Position numbers and translations under genes: made by a program. Below the pieces are notes generated by a model. It worked only from the letters and a program-made list of their open reading frames with translations. It was not told the DNA's origin and did not search any database. A DNA stretch of 64,000 nucleotides from Owenia fusiformis (taxonomy: Eukaryota > Annelida > Polychaeta > Sabellida > Oweniidae): assembly GCA_903813345.2 (NCBI GenBank), contig CAIIXF020000080.1, forward strand, positions 62,001 to 126,000. Direction: 5' to 3'. This document shows positions 59,191 to 64,000 of the stretch, in pieces. The stretch's first letter is position 1. Each line of letters starts with the position of its first letter.

Positions 59191-62100
59191 CTAATTCAAA
59201 TAGAATGGCGAGCGTTTAATATACAAAATTCCATCAATGAATGAATTTAATAATTTTGAATTTTATGGTCAACAATGAAGTTACTTGTGCTAACCTATCG
59301 CCCATGATATATCATCGATATGGCTTTCAAGGTCTAACACTTGCCAACGAGCTTGTATTGAGGACCATTCTCCTGTTTGCTGGTAGTCTACTACAATAGC
59401 CCCTTCCTTTGTCGAAGTATGACTTAACGGTTCAATTTTGACTGCATCAATTAACAGTCCAGCGTTCCGTTCAAGCGTTTCAATACGAAGTGTTGACTCA
59501 GGATCAGTTGCAACGAATGTATACAGGTATATGTGCCAAGCTATATGAGACAATGGCATCGATTTCAAATTGGGATGACCAATGTTATTCTTTGTCATTT
59601 CATGACGAGGGTAGATTTGAAAGGTCACCTCAGTACCAGGTATAGTTATTTTGCCCGTTTGTAGCGCATGTTCTATAGGTGGTCTAGGAGGGTGGCTCAC
59701 AGAAAATTGCACCGCATACACATTCCCTACTTGAGTGGCTACACTTTGCTGAATACTACCCAGTAAAAGACACGCTTGGTTGCTATCGCTTGCTTCACCG
59801 TCTTTACTGTTCACTATAGCAACCTTTGTACCAGTTGTCGTTTCCCAGTGAAGGGGAGGAGTACTGGTCGAATTGGACCATAGAGGGTGATAATGAATGT
59901 CAAAATTTGATTCGTCTTCCTCAAATGATGGATTCCGAAGTAGATTTGCATTTGTAGTTGCGGCATGCAGTATATCTGGTGGCGTTATGTCAACGATTAT
60001 TCCATCAGAGGATATAACAGCTGAGCGATGCCCAACTGCATCTACTGCCTGCACTTTGGTGTAATATTTACCTGATAAAAATTTCTAGGGAATAAACAAT
60101 AGTTTCAGATAAAGGTTTTAAAGAAAACAGGGTTTTAGGTCAAAATAAACAATACCTAAATACAATCAAATAATGAAATCATAGTACTATTAAAAGCGAA
60201 TTACCAGGTTGCAATGCACCAGGGATCGCAATCGACGCACTGGTTTGTAGCCCGACACCATAAAATGGAATCACATCACATGTTGATGTGTCTGATGCAG
60301 TTCCAACACAACAGATATAGTAGTCTATTCCACTGTGTCGGTCGTAGAATCCGTGCCACTGGGCATGAAGTATAGTTGTCTCATTGGTGTAGTCTGCGTC
60401 GTATAAAACTGCAATATTTCATCATTTTTTAAAATTTAAGAACTAATTGAAATAACTTAACTCATACTGTAATCAAATGCAAATATTCACTTACATCTGC
60501 CATCGAATACTATTCCAGGGATAGGCGGTTCTATGTCAACTGTAAACCCATCAGATACTTTCGTTGCTTCTAATCCAGTGTTTGACACTGCAACTATTGT
60601 TGTGTAGTACTTCTGGCCTGGTGTCAAAGACATCCCAGATAACTGGACGTTTGTATCAGTCTGCTTTGTGAACTTATAAGCATCATCAACTAAATGAGAA
60701 AGGCTCGACATAAATAGTCAATTACACAGACTGAATTAGAATGAGAACTGTTACACATTATAAGTAAATCATCAATTACAAATGTTGCATCAGAATGCAG
60801 AAGTTTACACATAAATACATTGTCAATTACACAGATTGCATCAGAATAGTCTCATCAAAATTCAGACACATTGATAAAACACAAAGCACAACGTTAATCT
60901 TCCAAATTATATACTCACTCTACTATACCTTGCATTTGGTGTTCATGAGCAACCCATTTGGCTTATCACTAATGACTACAGTGTATATTATTTGTTTTAT
61001 GTGTCAGCTGCTTATGAATGGTTTATTGGATGACTGTTAGATGTTAATAAGGTACTTGCAAAAAATATACCAAACAATACAATTAGAGAAACAGAATATC
61101 TAATGCATTTCTAGGGGTTGGGTATAGTAGAGTGATACTATATCAGAAGAACCATACAGCGAAATATGAAACTTCAACTATTTAGTAAGATAATCATATT
61201 AGAATTAAATACGAATTCCGAGAAATGAGTAACGGCAGAATTGATTAAGATACCTAGTACTGCAGTTCCTATTCCCAACAGAAAATGGGAAATGCCAGAT
61301 TCCTCATCTGCAAAGACACCTGGCCAACGGACGCTGAGTTTATCAACACTACCAGTAAAGTCCTTATCAAACTCAACGTAAGAACCATCACTTTCCTCGA
61401 CCTTGTAAATATGAGCAATTGCATGTTGTTACATGTTGCATGTAGCCAAAGGAAATGAGACAACTTATGGAACATAGAGTATTATTTAAAAATAAAATTC
61501 AATATGCAGGGGGAGTGGTGAGTTAGGAGCTAGGTTATTGTAAATTATAGCTACATTATCACATTGATAATTATGTCAGTTACGAGAGAAATCCAGGCCC
61601 AATTAATGAACCGACTTGGTCAGGTTAATCGAAAACATTTATCTGCATATAATACTATGCGATACTGTACGAAAAGTTAAAACAGACATAATATGACGCA
61701 CATGTCTAATACGAGAAACGGTTGGTGGGCTGATATCGATGAGAATGCCATCTGACTGGAAAACTGTGAACGTAACGTCATCATACCAGGCCCGTACATA
61801 GAAAATATATCTTTGGCCTTGTAGAAGTCGTGCTGAAATGAATATCCAAAGTTCACTATGTATAATAGAATAAAAGTGTCATAAAGAAGGCTTTAGCGGG
61901 GAATATAACAATTCTGCCAAGGGGATTCTTGAAAAAGTTTTAATAAACATCATAGAAGTAAAATGACGCTATAACGGGGAACATACTATAACACATCTGA
62001 CAAAGGGATTCTTGAAAAAGTTATAACAGCAAATCAAGAAATCCCTTGCGTTTGCTTAAAGATAGTCATTATCGTAATGTTCTTCAACACCATCTTACTC

Positions 62101-63588
62101 GTCTCCATGATATCAAAGTTTAAAATATGTAGAAAAAATAAACATACTTAAAGTGGGAGTAATGACAGCATGGTTATAAAATCCAGCCTCAAACCAAATT
62201 CGATCATTCACTAAATTTACTACACCACTACCAAAACCGTCTCCTTCTAAACCAGCTGTATATTCGTATCTAAAACACAAATGTTTTCAAACAAGTGTCT
62301 TCAAACTAATTTTGAACTATTCACGACCTGTTTGCACTTCGACCAAAGCAGGGATACTATTATCAAACTATACCATTATTGCTGGAACTTGTATTCCTTT
62401 ATTGTTGTTCAAGCAGACAATATTTATTTTTTCATCAATTATGTTCTCATCTATTCCTTAAAATCAAATCAAGCATAGAACATCTTTTAGGACATCGCTC
62501 TTTTATTTTGCCATATTCAATTTTAAGGATAGTATAATGCTTAAAACCTAATAGGTGGTTTTCCATTTCGTTCGGATATTGTCCACACTGCTGCTAACAA
62601 GCAATCCGAATGTGTGAAATCCATGTCTTCTAGTAAATTATCAGACTTCTCAAAACTTCCAATGGCTTGAGTATCATTCACCAGGATGACAAAATTGTCA
62701 CCTAAAAATTCATTTATGTATAAAACGCTATAGTATATCCAAGAAAAAGAAAATTCACAGCAACAAGAATTGGTCTGTTTTATAAAATATTGTTAAAAAG
62801 AAGATACCGTCAATGTAATTTCAATGTTCAAGGTAAATTGATATGAATATTGAATCAAAGCAGATTACACAAGCATTCTATGTAAAATGTTTCCACAAAC
62901 TAAGTTTTATAATTGGAAATGCTTCTGATCCGTACTTAATTAATTAATGAGGCATACACAATCTCTCTCAGAAAATGCATGCGATAGTTGAAAATTTGGT
63001 ATTTCCCATCCACGTACCGTGTTTTGCTTGTGTGCAAGTCTTGTTGATGTCTAAGTCACACTGTTGATTATGGGGTGCACATACACAATGACCCTCACAA
63101 CTGTGTGTTTCACAGCGCCGTGTTAACACCAAAACCCCTCTACCTGGTGAGTTTTCGACAACATCGAACGAGTTATGGACAACTAAACTCGGCAATCCAA
63201 CCTAGATGAAAATACCAATCAATAACTCCTAATAAACGCAACATTCATACAAAAAATAAACATACAACATTCAACAAGCTAAAAACTAAATGGTGAAAAC
63301 ATATACAATTAAACAAATACAAAATGGCATTCGTGATACAAAAATGAAAAAAATCCCAATAAAACAATAAATGCTGAAATGTTAACTTGTCTGTCAACAT
63401 TCAGTGGGTAAACCTATTTGTAATACATATATCTATGCTATATTTACCCCATTAACTGCCCACATTTTGACATATAGTTTATTACTATCATCTATCGGTC
63501 GACTTAGAGTTATAGTTGCAGTTTGTATAACACCTTCTTCATGGTTTACTGGTCCTGTCTTACTGTGGTCTATTACTATTGGTTGATC
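56767..63588 (-). CDS. Secreted FN3-like mosaic protein, C-terminal 15 exons
   Basis: Exons: 63448-63588, 63018-63201, 62548-62701, 62148-62269, 61702-61832, 61254-61401, 60495-60689, 60205-60408, 59295-60071, 58972-59190, 58707-58796, 58242-58582, 57966-58082, 57252-57342, 56767-57035. Every junction is GT-AG and in phase; the coding sum is 3183 nt (1060 residues plus stop). The chain repeats an FN3-like unit whose signature is Y-x-x-V-x-A-x-D-x-x-G followed by S-D-G-(I/F)-x-(I/V)-D-I-x-P-P. N-glycosylation sequons are frequent, cysteines are few and no transmembrane segment is seen, consistent with a secreted matrix or recognition protein. The 5' end is outside the window. No orthologue is claimed. 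Confidence 0.85.
59295..60071 (-). CDS. Mosaic protein exon with DUF642-like module
   Basis: The largest exon, 259 codons. It starts by finishing an FN3-like unit (KYYTKVQAVDAVGHRSAVIS, DGIIVDITPP). It then reads LLRNPSFEEDES, LHWETTTGTKVAIV, ACLLLGSIQQSVATQVGNVY, AVQFSVS, HIYLYTFVATDPESTLRIET and AGLLIDAVKIEPL. N-P-S-F-E, then W, I-x-Q-x-x-x-T-x-x-G-x-x-Y-x-x-x-F and a final (I/L)-D-x-V are the marks of DUF642/galactose-binding jelly-roll domains. Carbohydrate binding is an inference. It joins the previous exon as G plus GT and the next as G plus GA. Confidence 0.85.
60205..61401 (-). CDS. Mosaic protein exons 61254-61401, 60495-60689, 60205-60408: two FN3-like units
   Basis: Sequence features in order: KLSVRWPGVFADEESGISHF (A to C strands with the FN3-like Trp), LSGMSLTPGQKYYTTIVAVS (F strand, L-x-P-G-x-x-Y-x-x-x-V-A), DGFTVDIEPPIPGIVFDGR (linker), then AQWHGFYDRHSGIDYYICCV (next unit) and ALQPG. 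Exon borders fall at the same place in each unit (one base overhanging), as expected from duplication of an exon pair. Confidence 0.85.
61702..62701 (-). CDS. Mosaic protein exons 62548-62701, 62148-62269, 61702-61832
   Basis: They encode NFVILVNDTQAIGSFEKSDN, HSDCLLAAVWTISERNGKPP, then YEYTAGLEGDGFGSGVVNLV, and LLQGQRYIFYVRAWYDDVTF ending QSDGILIDISPPTVSRIRH. The last exon closes an FN3-like unit with the recurring D-I-x-P-P linker. One donor (GTTTTA after 62548) is weak but the frame is exact. The introns contain a local duplication at about 61890-62027. Confidence 0.8.
61890..62030. repeat. Local duplication in a mosaic-gene intron
   Basis: GGGATTCTTGAAAAAGTT with upstream CGGGGAA(T/C)AT recurs at about 61896-61945 and 61976-62027, about 80 bp apart. 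Confidence 0.7.
63018..63588 (-). CDS. Mosaic protein exons 63448-63588 and 63018-63201: strands plus Cys-rich segment
   Basis: The first exon encodes ITLSRPIDDSNKLYVKMWAV, beta-strand-like. The second gives SPGRGVLVLTRRCETHSCEG and continues to HCVCAPHNQQC and KTC, with seven cysteines in about 40 residues. The spacing (C-x4-C-x3-C-x-C-x6-C) is EGF-like in density but does not match the canonical EGF pattern. The exons join in phase 0, and the second ends with one base at GTACGTGG. Confidence 0.8.
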
Positions 63589-63654
63589 CTATTAGACAAT
63601 CAACAAATAAAGGTATTTAGGTAAAATAATCAATTTTCAAAATTGTGTTTGTTG

Positions 63655-63985
63655 TATCCTGTCTGTGACCCCCGAATAACTGAAATATATGGCATGCTAA
63701 CTCTGAAGATGGAATTCTGAAGTTTTTTCCAAATGAAATCAAATCAAATTCAAGATTGTGTGATATAACATATTACATTAGTATACTATTATGTTATTGG
63801 TCGTGCTGGTTGATGTTACATAAATAACCACAAACGCAAACTTTATGAAGCTATGTTGATTTCCCGTCTTTGACCTCTGTTTAACTACAATCTAAGACAT
63901 GCAAACTCTGTAGACCGAATTCTGAAGTTTCCTTCAAATGTGCAATGCAAATTAAGATTGTATGATTTAACATTAATACAAAAGT
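63655..63985. repeat. Two diverged copies of a 120-bp unit, 200 bp apart
   Basis: AACTCTG(A/T)AGA with GAATTCTGAAGTTT and AAGATTGT(G/A)TGAT occur in both 63657-63780 and 63857-63980. It lies upstream of the first visible mosaic exon, probably in an intron. Confidence 0.7.
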
Positions 63986-64000
63986 TTGGTACACACTGGT

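Noticed and set aside
1-64000. CRISPR arrays, rRNA, tRNA genes or bacterial operons
   Set aside because: Looked for direct repeats with spacers, T-loop motifs and Shine-Dalgarno organisation; none found, consistent with animal nuclear DNA.

Overview
This is animal nuclear DNA, most likely from a marine invertebrate. It is AT-rich and has many short exons with GT-AG introns, several classes of decayed transposon, and no operons or bacterial features. I cannot fix the phylum from sequence alone. All exon calls are my own reading of splice sites, frame continuity across introns and domain motifs. No search was run.

Two multi-exon genes on the minus strand carry almost all of the coding signal. 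(1) A large lipid transfer protein (LLTP) family gene runs from a TATA box and signal-peptide exon near 44.9 kb down to a probable stop at 7168, over about 37.8 kb and at least 24 recognisable exons. It encodes the vitellogenin/MTP-type N-terminal lipid-binding module, a furin-type cleavage site, a long helical region, and a C-terminal stretch that resembles a degenerate LECT2/M23 fold. Two junctions (28.15 to 27.69 kb and 16.68 to 10.89 kb) are out of phase and imply unseen small exons. (2) From 63588 down to a stop at 56767 there is the 3' part of a secreted mosaic protein (15 exons, 1060 residues, every junction in phase). It is built from FN3-like repeats with a DUF642-like galactose-binding module, and its 5' end lies beyond the window.

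The rest is repeats: non-LTR retrotransposon remnants (1-230, 21651-23790, 28560-29487 joined to 38961-39250), MITE and fold-back elements with TA, 5-bp, 8-bp or 9-bp target duplications, a THAP exon, a tyrosine-recombinase-like fragment, a mariner-like fragment, a decayed LRR (Toll-like) gene at 54.2-54.8 kb, and several arrays built on an ATGGCCGCC motif.

The most striking structure is a nested insertion at 28.6-39.3 kb. One LINE is cut in frame by a 9.47-kb TA-flanked element. Inside that sit a 1.8-kb element with a 5-bp target duplication (itself holding a hAT-like MITE) and a palindromic MITE. The MITE is split by a 6.19-kb segment with 15-bp inverted ends and a 5-bp target duplication. 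That innermost segment contains the only visible copy of a key exon of the LLTP lipid-binding domain, and this exon carries a 1-nt frameshift.
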